Shown here: piece by piece, positions 1 to 8,005 of the stretch | How the letters are laid out: the number at the start of each line of letters is the position of its first letter | How positions within the stretch are numbered: position 1 is the first letter of the stretch | NCBI GenBank assembly: GCA_023409535.1 | Contig: JAEYGZ010000048.1 | Span: 186,001 to 250,000, forward strand | Direction: 5' to 3' | Length of the DNA stretch: 64,000 nucleotides | Source of the DNA: Bacillota bacterium | GTDB taxonomy: Bacteria > Bacillota > Clostridia > Lachnospirales > Lachnospiraceae | The notes under the pieces: model-generated | Told to the model about the DNA's origin: nothing | The model's database searches: none | What the model saw: only the letters and a program-made list of their open reading frames with translations | Made by a program: the position numbers and the translations under genes

Positions 1-516
1 ATTATAGACGATCTCGGAGATGTCGTTTACCGCCGAGGCAATGACCTGCTCCATATTGTCCGCAAAATGCTCCGGCAGAAATTTGGTATTGTTGCTGGTC
101 TCCATGGAAAAGTTCCGGATGAACTCATCAAAGGTGGTGTTTAAATAAAAGTTAATGCAAAGCAGGCCGATGATATTGCCTTTCTCATTGGGAATTGCAA
201 TGGTGGTCGATTTTAGCGGCTCGCCCTTACTGTTTTTGGTGCGATAGGAAATATAATTCGTTTCCCTGTCGCTTTGGTTGATTTCCGCAAGCATTTTCAA
301 TGCCAGGTCCGTAATCGGCGCCCCTTCCTTCCGGCCGGTGTGGGCACCGTTAATAATTTTAATGACAGAATTATCATAATTCTCCAGGCTGTGCAATACC
401 AGCTCATACCCGCTGCCAAGATAATCGCCCAGGCCTTCCACCAGATTTTTATAGGTATCCAGAATGATTCTGTCCGTTTCGGTAAACTCTATGGTATCCA
501 TATTCTCATTATTCAT
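1..516 (-). CDS. YheO-like PAS/HTH transcriptional regulator (partial)
   Basis: Reading the minus strand from ATG at 516 (GGAGGG five bases upstream) gives an open frame that runs off the window edge after 172 codons. The sequence resembles the N-terminal PAS-like domain of YheO-type regulators: an ERxxLDxYKNLVEGL-like start, a segment around HSLENYDNSVIKIING, and a GLLCINFYL core. The C-terminal helix-turn-helix expected for the family lies outside the window. It is the last visible gene of the catabolic operon on this strand, so it may be the local regulator, possibly sensing a small ligand through the PAS domain. That role is inferred from position only. Confidence 0.7.
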   Translation of the reverse strand, partial: MNNENMDTIEFTETDRIILDTYKNLVEGLGDYLGSGYELVLHSLENYDNSVIKIINGAHTGRKEGAPITDLALKMLAEINQSDRETNYISYRTKNSKGEPLKSTTIAIPNEKGNIIGLLCINFYLNTTFDEFIRNFSMETSNNTKFLPEHFADNMEQVIASAVNDISEIVYN

Positions 517-527
517 ATCATCCCTCC

Positions 528-627
528 ATACTGCCGACGCCAGCGAAATTTGAGATGTAAAAGCTCTGCTTTCGCATTGGTCAGACACAAATTTGCCGTA
601 TGAATTATGCTTTTCAATAATTCATAC
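528..627 (-). repeat. Intergenic repeat copy 1: hairpin followed by GGCAAATTTG
   Basis: On the minus strand a perfect 10-bp stem (598-607 with 618-627, loop of 10) is followed immediately by CGGCAAATTTGTGTCTG and then by a tail ending GGCAGTAT just upstream of the ribosome binding site of the YheO-like gene. Copies at 5340-5437 and 12465-12538 share the GGCAAATTTGT block directly abutting a hairpin of different sequence. It lies between the [2Fe-2S] gene and the regulator gene. Confidence 0.7.
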
Positions 628-651
628 TACCCCCCTATTCATTCAGCTATT

Positions 652-984
652 CTAAGACTCCACACGATACTTTGGCTTTACCGTCAAATCCTTCAGCACC
701 CTTGTCCGGTCCATGGGCTCCAGAACGACGTCCTCCGTCAGCATGGTCGAACAGGACCGGAGCACCTTACCATTAATCCTCATCATGCAGCCCACGCATA
801 CCCCGATTCTGCAGGATACGTAAAAGGACAGCGTGGGATCGAGATTTTCCACGATGTATTGCAGCGCGTTCATCACACTGTAGCCTAACCCCGTCTCAAT
901 GTCGTAGGTTGTATAATAGGGCTCCGCGTCCGCTGTCGGATCATACCGGTAGACCTTTACCTTCACTATTTTTGTATCGCTCAT
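652..984 (-). CDS. Stand-alone [2Fe-2S] ferredoxin-domain protein (SdhB N-terminal-like)
   Basis: 110 aa. It matches the N-terminal plant-type ferredoxin domain of succinate dehydrogenase/fumarate reductase iron-sulfur subunits. Four cysteines (C58, C63, C66, C78) in C-x4-C-x2-C-x11-C spacing can bind one [2Fe-2S] cluster. SdhB/FrdB proteins are about 230-250 aa and carry a second domain with [3Fe-4S]/[4Fe-4S] clusters, which is absent here. The start was chosen because ATG overlaps the stop of the flavoprotein gene by four bases (ATGA) and follows GGAGGTG. It is probably the electron-transfer partner of that flavoprotein. No membrane anchor subunit follows, so the pair is probably cytosolic. 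Confidence 0.85.
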   Translation of the reverse strand: MSDTKIVKVKVYRYDPTADAEPYYTTYDIETGLGYSVMNALQYIVENLDPTLSFYVSCRIGVCVGCMMRINGKVLRSCSTMLTEDVVLEPMDRTRVLKDLTVKPKYRVES

Positions 985-2717
985 ACCAGCACCTCCTTCG
1001 GCGGAACAAAGGAAGTAATCACCAAATCGCTGTATTTTGTTCCCACCGCTCCGTTTACATTTTCCACTACGATATTCTTCAGCCAGTTCTGATTGTCCAT
1101 CTGGCGGTAGTCCCTTCTGTAATGGGCGCCGCGGCTCTCTTTTCTCAGCAGCGCGCTGCCTGCCGTCATCTCCAGAAGCGTGATCAGGCTTTCCACCTGA
1201 AGGGCCTCCACCCATTCCTTATTATATATCTTATTCTTGGCCCGGCATCCCATGAGAGGAAGCTGTGCCTTGATTTCCTGAATCTCTTCCAGGGCCTTCA
1301 GCAGGTTTTCTTCTGTTCTTACCACGCCTACCTTTTCCCAGGCAATCTGCTGAAGCTTCTTCTTTAATTCAAAGGGACTGGTGCCCTCCTTCCGGAACGG
1401 AGCCATTACCCTGTCCTCCAGACGCTTGATCTCATCCGACGGCATCTCCTCAAAGGAGTTCTCCATCGCGTAGGAAGCCGCATTTTTTGCGGCGCGTACT
1501 CCCTGTACCAGGATCTGGGTGCAGGCATTGCCGCTTAGCCGGTTGCCGCCGTGGGTTCCGCCGCAGACCTCGCCCGCGCCGTACAGGCCGGGAACCGTTG
1601 TTTCGCATTTTTCATTAATTCTTATGCCGCCCATAAAGAAATGGCAGGCCGGGGCTACCTCAATCGCTTTTCCCTTCTTCATGCTTTCAATTAATTCTTT
1701 AAAATGGAAGCCCTTAAAATTCCAGTCCTTGTCAAGATACGGGTCCTTTCTCTCCAGGGGATACCTGTCGACGATTTCATCCGGCAGGTGCTTGATGGAA
1801 TAATATACTCCGCCTGCCGGGCTGCCCAGGCCGTCGATCACCTCGTTCATGATGGCGATGGCCAGCTTGTCCCTAGTGGAATGCTCCATACGCTCCGGAT
1901 CCCACCGTTTCATGAAGCGGTCGCCGAATTTATTCATGAGCCATATTTCCATACCGCCCACACCCGGCCCGACCGTAAAGGGAAAGGTCAGTCCCTTCCA
2001 CGCCAGGGGCTTGATGAAGGTGCAGGCGAGGAACTGAATCATCTCCATATCAATCAGCTCCGCTCCCGCCCGGAATGCCATGGCATGTCCGTCCCCGGTA
2101 ATATCCTCGGGAGCCGTCTGCACCGGATACATCATCATACCGCCGCCGGTCGCCATAATGACCGCCTTTGCGCCCAGCGTAACAAATTCGCCCCTAGACA
2201 GGTCCAGTCCCGCGACACCGATGACTCTGCCTTCTTTTTTTACCAGATCCGTCACCATGAAATTCTCATATACCTGGATCCCCGCCTGCCGTACCTCTCT
2301 TGCCAGGACGCGCATCATTTCCTGTCCTGTGGTATAGACGCCCCTCGGATAGGTATGGCCGGGGCCGTGAAGTACGTTTGTCACCTTCATTCCCCAATCC
2401 ATCATTTCCTTTACCCTGACAGGCGCTTCCTCCACGTGGGCCTCCACCAGCTTCTGATTATTGATGTAGCGTCCCTCCACCACAACGTCCTCAAAGAATT
2501 TTTCCTTGCTGTCCCTGGCATCCCCGTTCAGGCCCAGGACCTCTTTAATGCTTTTGCTGTCAACATCAATATCGGCTCCCGCGGTCACCGTGGACCCGCA
2601 TCTCCCGATCATTCCCTTGGTCACGATCAGGGGCTCCAGTCCGAGCCGCTTTACTTCCAATGCGGCTCTAGCGCCCGCGCCTTCACTGCCGATAATGATT
2701 ACATCCTTTTTTATCAT
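981..2717 (-). CDS. FAD-dependent fumarate reductase/succinate dehydrogenase-like flavoprotein
   Basis: 578 aa from ATG at 2717, with GGAGG 11 bases upstream; an in-frame GTG at 2735 is the alternative start. The N terminus has a Rossmann FAD motif (IGSEGAG, residues about 9-14). TGDGHAMAFRAGAEL, TRDK (about 281-284, holding the Arg expected to be the acid/base in fumarate reductases), CHFFMGG and THGGNRLSGN are recognisable. The QxHPT histidine that contacts the dicarboxylate in Frd/Sdh is replaced: the sequence reads IQFLACTF. It is therefore likely a dehydrogenase or reductase of a different, related substrate, passing electrons to the overlapping [2Fe-2S] protein. The preceding gene on this strand is the MmgE/PrpD gene. 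Confidence 0.85.
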   Translation of the reverse strand: MIKKDVIIIGSEGAGARAALEVKRLGLEPLIVTKGMIGRCGSTVTAGADIDVDSKSIKEVLGLNGDARDSKEKFFEDVVVEGRYINNQKLVEAHVEEAPVRVKEMMDWGMKVTNVLHGPGHTYPRGVYTTGQEMMRVLAREVRQAGIQVYENFMVTDLVKKEGRVIGVAGLDLSRGEFVTLGAKAVIMATGGGMMMYPVQTAPEDITGDGHAMAFRAGAELIDMEMIQFLACTFIKPLAWKGLTFPFTVGPGVGGMEIWLMNKFGDRFMKRWDPERMEHSTRDKLAIAIMNEVIDGLGSPAGGVYYSIKHLPDEIVDRYPLERKDPYLDKDWNFKGFHFKELIESMKKGKAIEVAPACHFFMGGIRINEKCETTVPGLYGAGEVCGGTHGGNRLSGNACTQILVQGVRAAKNAASYAMENSFEEMPSDEIKRLEDRVMAPFRKEGTSPFELKKKLQQIAWEKVGVVRTEENLLKALEEIQEIKAQLPLMGCRAKNKIYNKEWVEALQVESLITLLEMTAGSALLRKESRGAHYRRDYRQMDNQNWLKNIVVENVNGAVGTKYSDLVITSFVPPKEVLV

Positions 2718-2755
2718 TCTTTTTCCGTCCTCCACATTTTATTCGCAATGGTTCC

Positions 2756-4150
2756 TTATTTCCTTCCGGCCGCAAGCAGGTAGCGGTTTACCGTCTCTCC
2801 CAGCGCACTGACATCCTCCAGCCTTTCAAGATGATCAATCATGTCCTTTAATTCTCTTGCTCCTTTTTCTCCGATGGCGGGAATCACTAGGCCGTTGAAT
2901 TTATCCTCCAGCTCTTCCTCCGTCACAGGGGTCCTGGGGTCTCCCTTCGGCATATCGCACTGCTGGGTGTCAATCAGCCTTCCTTCCTTATCATATACCT
3001 CGATGATACTCGGCGTTACGCCAGGGTAAACGGCGGTCAGCTCCGCGTCGCCGATAAGCTCGACCTTTTTTGCCAGGGCTACGATATCTTCGTCATGCAG
3101 GTTTTCTACAATATAGTTTAAATAGCTGAGATTTTTCCTTAATAAAGCAAAGGAGACTACATACGGTATGCTGAACTGGTAGGCAACCTGATTGCTGGAA
3201 TAATGCGGGTACCGGTTTAGCAGCCCCGCCGCTAGATCATAGGTTTTGACAATGACCCTTCCGATCCCGGAGGTTTCCTTCAGCCTGCGGGAAAGCACCA
3301 GGGCGGCCTCTCCGGCATGATGCGCGTGCCGGCAGAAGGGATATACCTTAAAATATACGTCGCTGATTGTATAGTTGGTTCCCAAATTCAAAAGAAGTCT
3401 TTCATATTTGACCTCACCCGTGGTAATATCACACCATCCGCGCCCTCTTTCCGGGGAACCCTCCAGGGGGCACGCCTCAAATTTTTGCATGGCAAGTCTT
3501 GCCGACACGATGCCCTCCTTGGCTGCCTGTCCCGAATGAAAGGGCTTGATGGAATAACCGCCCCACAGGTTTTCTGCCGTGGTAACCGGAAGGAGAAAAC
3601 TCGCGATTCCGACGGCCTGCTGTGTTTCTTCCAGGTCCGCATCCAATACGATGGCGGAGGTCAGGGCGCTTCCGCAGGTACCCGCGGTTCCGGTGGGCAG
3701 GTATCCCTTGGCCAAATGATTGGGATGCATGGTATGGGCGATCCTGTTTGCCAGCTCATAGCCGCAAACCACGCTCTTTAAAAATTTCTTCCCGTCCGTG
3801 GGCTTTTCATCGGCAATTGCCAGGGCCGCCGGAATAACCACACAGGCATGGATATTTCCAAACCTCCAGCCGTCCTGAAGCTCCAGCACCTCCGATTGTG
3901 TGCCGTTGGCAAAGGCCGCCGCGATTGCGGACGCTGTCTGCGTCGTGCCCAGCAGCCTTGATTTTCCTTCTTTGCCCAGCCACTGGCTGGAGGCGATCAC
4001 GTTTTTCCCCGTTTCCGTCTGGGCGCCCCCGATTGCGACCCCCAAATAATCCAGGACGCACTGCTTTGTTTTTTTTATTACGTCCTCAGGTATCTCTTCA
4101 TAATTTAAATGCCAGCAAAAGTCCACCAGCTTCTGTGAATTTCTTTCCAT
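2756..4150 (-). CDS. MmgE/PrpD family protein
   Basis: 464 aa. Similar throughout to the MmgE/PrpD fold, whose known members include 2-methylcitrate dehydratase, cis-aconitate decarboxylase and iminodisuccinate epimerase. Recognisable blocks are VLDYLGVAIGG near the N terminus, NIHACVVIPAALAIA, PTGTAGTCGSA and YPFCRHAHHAGEA. In many relatives the block before TGT reads FHPTGT; here it is YLPTGT, so that His is a Leu. The start at 4150 has AGGAGG seven bases upstream and lies two bases after the stop of the M24 gene. The substrate cannot be read from the sequence; context suggests dehydration or epimerisation of a carboxylic or amino-dicarboxylic intermediate. Confidence 0.8.
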   Translation of the reverse strand: MERNSQKLVDFCWHLNYEEIPEDVIKKTKQCVLDYLGVAIGGAQTETGKNVIASSQWLGKEGKSRLLGTTQTASAIAAAFANGTQSEVLELQDGWRFGNIHACVVIPAALAIADEKPTDGKKFLKSVVCGYELANRIAHTMHPNHLAKGYLPTGTAGTCGSALTSAIVLDADLEETQQAVGIASFLLPVTTAENLWGGYSIKPFHSGQAAKEGIVSARLAMQKFEACPLEGSPERGRGWCDITTGEVKYERLLLNLGTNYTISDVYFKVYPFCRHAHHAGEAALVLSRRLKETSGIGRVIVKTYDLAAGLLNRYPHYSSNQVAYQFSIPYVVSFALLRKNLSYLNYIVENLHDEDIVALAKKVELIGDAELTAVYPGVTPSIIEVYDKEGRLIDTQQCDMPKGDPRTPVTEEELEDKFNGLVIPAIGEKGARELKDMIDHLERLEDVSALGETVNRYLLAAGRK

Positions 4151-4152
4151 CT

Positions 4153-5316
4153 TCATACCTCCTGCCTGTCCGCATATTCTCTGGGGACCTTGGTCAAAAT
4201 TTCGCAACCGTTTTTCGTAACCAGTACGCTTTCGCTGAAGCCCGCTCCCGCGATGCCGTCTCCCAGCAGGACCAGGGGCAAATGCAGCACCATGTTCTCC
4301 CGGAGGAGTTCCGTGTTGCCTGGCCTTAACGACATCAGGCCTCCCTCCGGCCAGCCCGGAGGATAGGCCACGCCTACGGAATAACCGGTTCTGTGCCGGA
4401 AATACCGGGCCATTCCTCTTCTCGTAATTTCTCCTCTGGCCGCGGCGTCCACCTCCTGTGCCGTCACTCCCGGTTTGATTACCTCCAGTGCCTTGTCTAC
4501 CGCCGCCAGGGAGGTTTCGGCTAGCTTTTTTCCAAGTTCGCAGGGCTCTCCCACATGCACCGTGCGCATCAGGGGTACATGATACCGGTTTACACAGGCC
4601 ACCAGCTCGAAATATACATTGTCGCCCCTTTCAATCTTCTTCCTTCCCCAGGTAGAATGTCCAAGGCCCGTTTTCCATCCCGATGACACAAAGGGCGGGT
4701 TAGCGATAAAATCACTTCCGTTGATTAATAAGGAACGGTATACCTCCGCCGCGACCTCCGCTTCACCGGCGCCTTCCTTTACGGCAGCGATACCGTCCTT
4801 CATTGCCTGGCTTACCAGGGCGGCCGCCTGCCGGATATACACCAGCTCCTGCTCCGTTTTTATGGAACGGATTCTTTCCAGCAGGAAAGCGCAATCCGTA
4901 ATCCGCATATGAGGGAGCAAAGAGCACATACGTTCATAATTCATTATTCCAAAGAAAAATCCGTTTCCCTTATCCATCCCGATTTTGCTGTGGGCCAGCC
5001 CCATACGGGCCAGCTCCTCACACAGGATTGCCAGGCCGTCCTCATCGTCCTGATAGCTTCTGTAGGAATTCAGGAAGGAATAGGCATCCGCGTTTAATGC
5101 CTCAAAATGCCTTACCACCATCTGCGGTTCGCCGTCCAGCGGAACGATCAGCGCCTGAAAGGACCAATAGCCCGTCGTATGAAAGCCCGTAAGGTAGTGC
5201 ACGTTTTCCTGCCTGCTGATTAATACGGCTTCCAGATTTTCTTCCTTCATTAATGCTCTTAATTTAGCAATTCTTTCTTTGTAATCCTCTATCGAAAAGT
5301 TCAGCCTTTTTTCCAT
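4153..5316 (-). CDS. M24 family hydrolase, ectoine-hydrolase/creatinase-like
   Basis: 387 aa with the creatinase N-terminal domain (about 1-140) followed by a pita-bread M24 domain. The dinuclear-metal Asp residues of prolidase-type M24 enzymes are not there: the strand that normally carries them reads FELVACVNRYHVPLMRT (about 236-252), which from memory resembles ectoine hydrolase (DoeA/EutD). The last Glu-containing strand reads GAGFSES. This points to a metal-independent amidohydrolase acting on a small cyclic or amide substrate rather than a peptidase. ATG at 5316 is preceded by GGAGG. The upstream gene is a racemase-like protein and the downstream gene is MmgE/PrpD. Confidence 0.75.
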   Translation of the reverse strand: MEKRLNFSIEDYKERIAKLRALMKEENLEAVLISRQENVHYLTGFHTTGYWSFQALIVPLDGEPQMVVRHFEALNADAYSFLNSYRSYQDDEDGLAILCEELARMGLAHSKIGMDKGNGFFFGIMNYERMCSLLPHMRITDCAFLLERIRSIKTEQELVYIRQAAALVSQAMKDGIAAVKEGAGEAEVAAEVYRSLLINGSDFIANPPFVSSGWKTGLGHSTWGRKKIERGDNVYFELVACVNRYHVPLMRTVHVGEPCELGKKLAETSLAAVDKALEVIKPGVTAQEVDAAARGEITRRGMARYFRHRTGYSVGVAYPPGWPEGGLMSLRPGNTELLRENMVLHLPLVLLGDGIAGAGFSESVLVTKNGCEILTKVPREYADRQEV

Positions 5317-5339
5317 TTTTACCTCCATTCCTGCGCATT

Positions 5340-5437
5340 GCTCCATTCTGGTGCAATTACTCCGCACATCTGATTTTGCGCAAGCTCTGATTGCTGCAGA
5401 TACAAATTTGCCAGGTTGAAGGTATATTTTACAACCT
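5340..5437 (-). repeat. Intergenic repeat copy 2: hairpin followed by GGCAAATTTG
   Basis: Minus strand: the stem AGGTTG/CAACCT (5413-5418 with 5432-5437) is followed directly by GGCAAATTTGTATCTG, then an AGAGCTT-containing tail like that of copy 1. It sits between the racemase-like gene and the M24 gene, in the same orientation relative to transcription as the copies at 528-627 and 12465-12538. Confidence 0.65.
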
Positions 5438-5455
5438 TTTTGCCTGCGTCTTTCT

Positions 5456-6190
5456 TTATTTCAATTCCAGCTCGTCCTGATAGGAATACGCATTATATTT
5501 GCTGTGGGACAAGCCTGTCAGCTGGTATACGGACCCCATCATTTCAGCGGTTTTTACCGATATAATGCAGGGATCGACTACCGGGATCGGCGAGATGTCA
5601 GACAGCTGCTTTCCGATCCCCAGGGAGGCCGTACAGCCCACCGTCAGACACTCCGCGCCCAGCTCGATCGCCTTGTCGATCTGCTTGAGGACAATGGATT
5701 TGATCTCCTCGCTCAGGCCTTCCTGCTGCAGTCTCGGCACTCCGATTCCTAGGGAAATCACACCCGCGCATTTCTTATCCAAATGATAGGCGTCAATATG
5801 CCGTTCAATAATCGGGATGGATTTCCGGCTGGTCGCCAGAACGGCAAATTTATGTCCCAGCCTGCTGGTGTGAAACAGGGATGCCTCTCCCGCTCCTATG
5901 ACAGGGATCCTGACCAGCTCCCGCGCCTCGTCCAGGCCCGGGTCAAAAAAGCAATTGATCAGCACACTGTCATATCCCGCCTTTTCGGCGTCCTTCACAC
6001 ACCTTACCGTATCCACCACGTTCACTAATTCCTGATTCATATATTCCAGTGATTCATAGCCATGCTTAATACTAACCATATCCAGCTGCGTATTGGGATT
6101 GATGACCTGCGTTAGAAAATCCAGCCGCTGTTTATTATAGCGATCCGTGGCAATTGCATTGACAACCATAACCTTTACTTTATCCTGCAT
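5456..6190 (-). CDS. Asp/Glu/hydantoin racemase family protein
   Basis: 244 aa. The two active-site cysteines of the family are both present: C80 in LINCFFDPGLDEAR and C186 in LTVGCTASL. The CFxDPGLxxAR form is characteristic of hydantoin racemases rather than glutamate racemases. It would interconvert stereoisomers of a ring or amide substrate, or act as a decarboxylase or isomerase as other members of this superfamily do. It is the first gene of the second transcript in the island, preceded by its own promoter and leader hairpin, and followed by the M24 hydrolase. A racemase plus an amide-ring hydrolase would let both enantiomers be used (inference). Confidence 0.8.
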   Translation of the reverse strand: MQDKVKVMVVNAIATDRYNKQRLDFLTQVINPNTQLDMVSIKHGYESLEYMNQELVNVVDTVRCVKDAEKAGYDSVLINCFFDPGLDEARELVRIPVIGAGEASLFHTSRLGHKFAVLATSRKSIPIIERHIDAYHLDKKCAGVISLGIGVPRLQQEGLSEEIKSIVLKQIDKAIELGAECLTVGCTASLGIGKQLSDISPIPVVDPCIISVKTAEMMGSVYQLTGLSHSKYNAYSYQDELELK

Positions 6191-6216
6191 CGTCTCATTA
6201 CCTCCACAAAAATGAA

Positions 6217-6246
6217 AAAGGTACTGTGATTCTTCACGGCACCTTT
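6217..6246 (-). terminator. Leader hairpin / candidate attenuator before the racemase gene
   Basis: On the minus strand two 13-nt arms (6234-6246 and 6217-6229) pair with a single mismatch-like step and a 4-nt loop, followed by a T-rich tract (TTTTTCATTTTTG). It lies between the promoter at 6260-6288 and the start codon at 6190, so it could terminate or regulate transcription in the leader. Confidence 0.6.
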
Positions 6247-6259
6247 GCTTTCTTACTGC

Positions 6260-6288
6260 ATTATATCGCAGGGCCGGAAAAATTTCAA
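6260..6288 (-). promoter_or_regulatory. Sigma-A type promoter of the racemase-M24-MmgE operon
   Basis: Minus strand: -35 TTGAAA (6283-6288), 17-bp spacer, -10 TATAAT (6260-6265). It is well placed about 70 bp upstream of the racemase start codon and just before the leader hairpin. Confidence 0.75.
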
Positions 6289-6355
6289 TAGTATTTTTTT
6301 CATTATTTTTAACTTTTCACCTGATTTTAAGCTATTTATTGAAATTTATTTCATT

Positions 6356-8002
6356 TTAAAGCTTTTGATAAATCTCTTTTAGATGCTTTGACAATTTATC
6401 ATTCTCCTCATAATCCACCGGACAATCAATAATACAGGGGCGATTACACCGAAAGGCTTCCTCCAGAACCGGAACAATGTCCTGTGTCCTTTCAATCCGG
6501 TATCCCTTCGCATTCATTGACTCCGCAAACTTTATAAAGTCCGGATTTCCGAAGTCCACGAAGGCATCCTTTCCAAACTGGTCATGCTGCTTCCATTTAA
6601 TCAGTCCGTAGCTGCTGTCATTAAATATAAACACTACAATCGGGACGCCGATGCGGAACGCGGTCTCCATTTCCTGGCAGTTCATCATAAAGCCCCCGTC
6701 TCCGGTCACCGCGATGACTCTTTTGTCCGGATTCACCATTTTTGCCGCGATCGCTCCGGGAACAGCAATTCCCATCGCCGCAAACCCGTTGGAAATAATG
6801 CAGGTATTGGGAACATAGCAATTATAATGCCGTGCGATCCACATCTTATGTGCTCCCACGTCCGAGACCAGGATATCCTCCCTTCCCATGCTTCTTCGGA
6901 TGTCGGCAAGAATTTTTTGCGGCTTCGGAGGATAGGAGCAATCCTCTTCATAGGTTTGCGTCTCCTTAAGCATCCGTTTCTTGATATTGAAAAAATATTC
7001 CGGCTCCGCGTTTCTTTGACAGCGCAGTGCAATTTGCCGCAGAGCGTCCGAGATATCCCCCACGACCTCGTGCTCAGGCTGGTATAATTTATTTATGTGG
7101 GCGGGCCGTGTGTCAATATGCAGGATTTTCTGCCGCCCGTCACAATTCCACCTGCCTGGTTCGTACTCCACGATATCATAGCCTACGGCGATGACTAAAT
7201 CCGCCGTCTCCATGACCTTGTTGGCATAATCCTTTTGCGGAAGACCGATTGTCCACATGGAATAGGTGCTGTCGCAGGGTATAATCCCCTTGGCCATCAT
7301 TGTGTTTATCACGGGTATTTTCAGCTTCCGGGCAAAATCCGTCAACGCCTTGCCCGCGTTATTCCTTACGGCGGAGTGCCCCGCTAAAATCACAGGGTGT
7401 TTCGCCTGAAACACAATCCACGCCGCTTTTTCTGCCGACTCCGAACCGGAATATTCCATGTCAGTTTTATGCCGCCTGATGGGGACCTGTGAGACGGGGT
7501 CCTCTACAGGCATTTTCGCTATGTTCTTCGGCAAGTCGATCAGGCACGCTCCCGGCTTTTCACTTTCCGCGTATTTGAATGCTATTCTAACGATTTCATT
7601 CACGGTGTCCGGTCTGACAATCTGCTTGCTCCTTTTTGTAATCGGCCCGAACATTTTTACAATATCCAGAAACTGATGGGAGGTTTTGTGCATTCTTTCC
7701 GTTTCCACCTGTCCTGTGATCGCCACCAGGGGTGCGCCGTCACTGTTGGCGTCGGCTACGCCTGTTACCAGGTTGGTGGCCCCGGGCCCCAGGGTCGACA
7801 GGCACACCCCCGCCTTACCGGTTAATCTGCCGTATACATCCGCCATAAATGCCGCTCCCTGTTCATGGCGTACCGTAATAAACTCTATGGAAGAATCCAG
7901 CAGGGCGTCGATGATATCCAGATTTTCCTCGCCGGGAATACCAAAAATGTATTCTACTCCCTCGGCTTCCAAACATTTTACAAGTACTTGCGCAGTATTC
8001 AT
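6356..8002 (-). CDS. Thiamine-diphosphate enzyme, acetolactate synthase large-subunit type
   Basis: 548 aa with the three-domain layout of the IlvB/AlsS family: N-terminal Pyr domain with catalytic Glu (E47 in RHEQGAAFMADVYGRLTG), central domain (about 190-325), and C-terminal PP domain with the ThDP/Mg motif starting at GDGG (434-437) and ending at N461. No small regulatory subunit follows, so a catabolic role (2-oxo acid decarboxylation or carboligation) is more likely than branched-chain amino acid synthesis, but the substrate is not identifiable. The start codon is three bases after the stop of the kinase-like gene, suggesting translational coupling. It is the last gene of the dpp transcript. 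Confidence 0.8.
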   Translation of the reverse strand: MNTAQVLVKCLEAEGVEYIFGIPGEENLDIIDALLDSSIEFITVRHEQGAAFMADVYGRLTGKAGVCLSTLGPGATNLVTGVADANSDGAPLVAITGQVETERMHKTSHQFLDIVKMFGPITKRSKQIVRPDTVNEIVRIAFKYAESEKPGACLIDLPKNIAKMPVEDPVSQVPIRRHKTDMEYSGSESAEKAAWIVFQAKHPVILAGHSAVRNNAGKALTDFARKLKIPVINTMMAKGIIPCDSTYSMWTIGLPQKDYANKVMETADLVIAVGYDIVEYEPGRWNCDGRQKILHIDTRPAHINKLYQPEHEVVGDISDALRQIALRCQRNAEPEYFFNIKKRMLKETQTYEEDCSYPPKPQKILADIRRSMGREDILVSDVGAHKMWIARHYNCYVPNTCIISNGFAAMGIAVPGAIAAKMVNPDKRVIAVTGDGGFMMNCQEMETAFRIGVPIVVFIFNDSSYGLIKWKQHDQFGKDAFVDFGNPDFIKFAESMNAKGYRIERTQDIVPVLEEAFRCNRPCIIDCPVDYEENDKLSKHLKEIYQKL

Positions 8003-8005
8003 CCT

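Noticed and set aside
652..1215. 187-aa version of the [2Fe-2S] protein
   Set aside because: The extra N-terminal part is an out-of-frame read of the flavoprotein gene; the ATGA overlap at 984 marks the true start.
981..2717. Idea that the flavoprotein lacks the catalytic Arg of fumarate reductases
   Set aside because: An RDKxxxA block (TRDK) matches the position of that Arg in soluble fumarate reductases; only the QxHPT His is clearly missing.
1704..2783. 359-codon open frame on the plus strand opposite the flavoprotein gene
   Set aside because: It is a shadow of the G+C-rich minus-strand gene: no ribosome binding site, His/Arg-rich composition, no recognisable domain.
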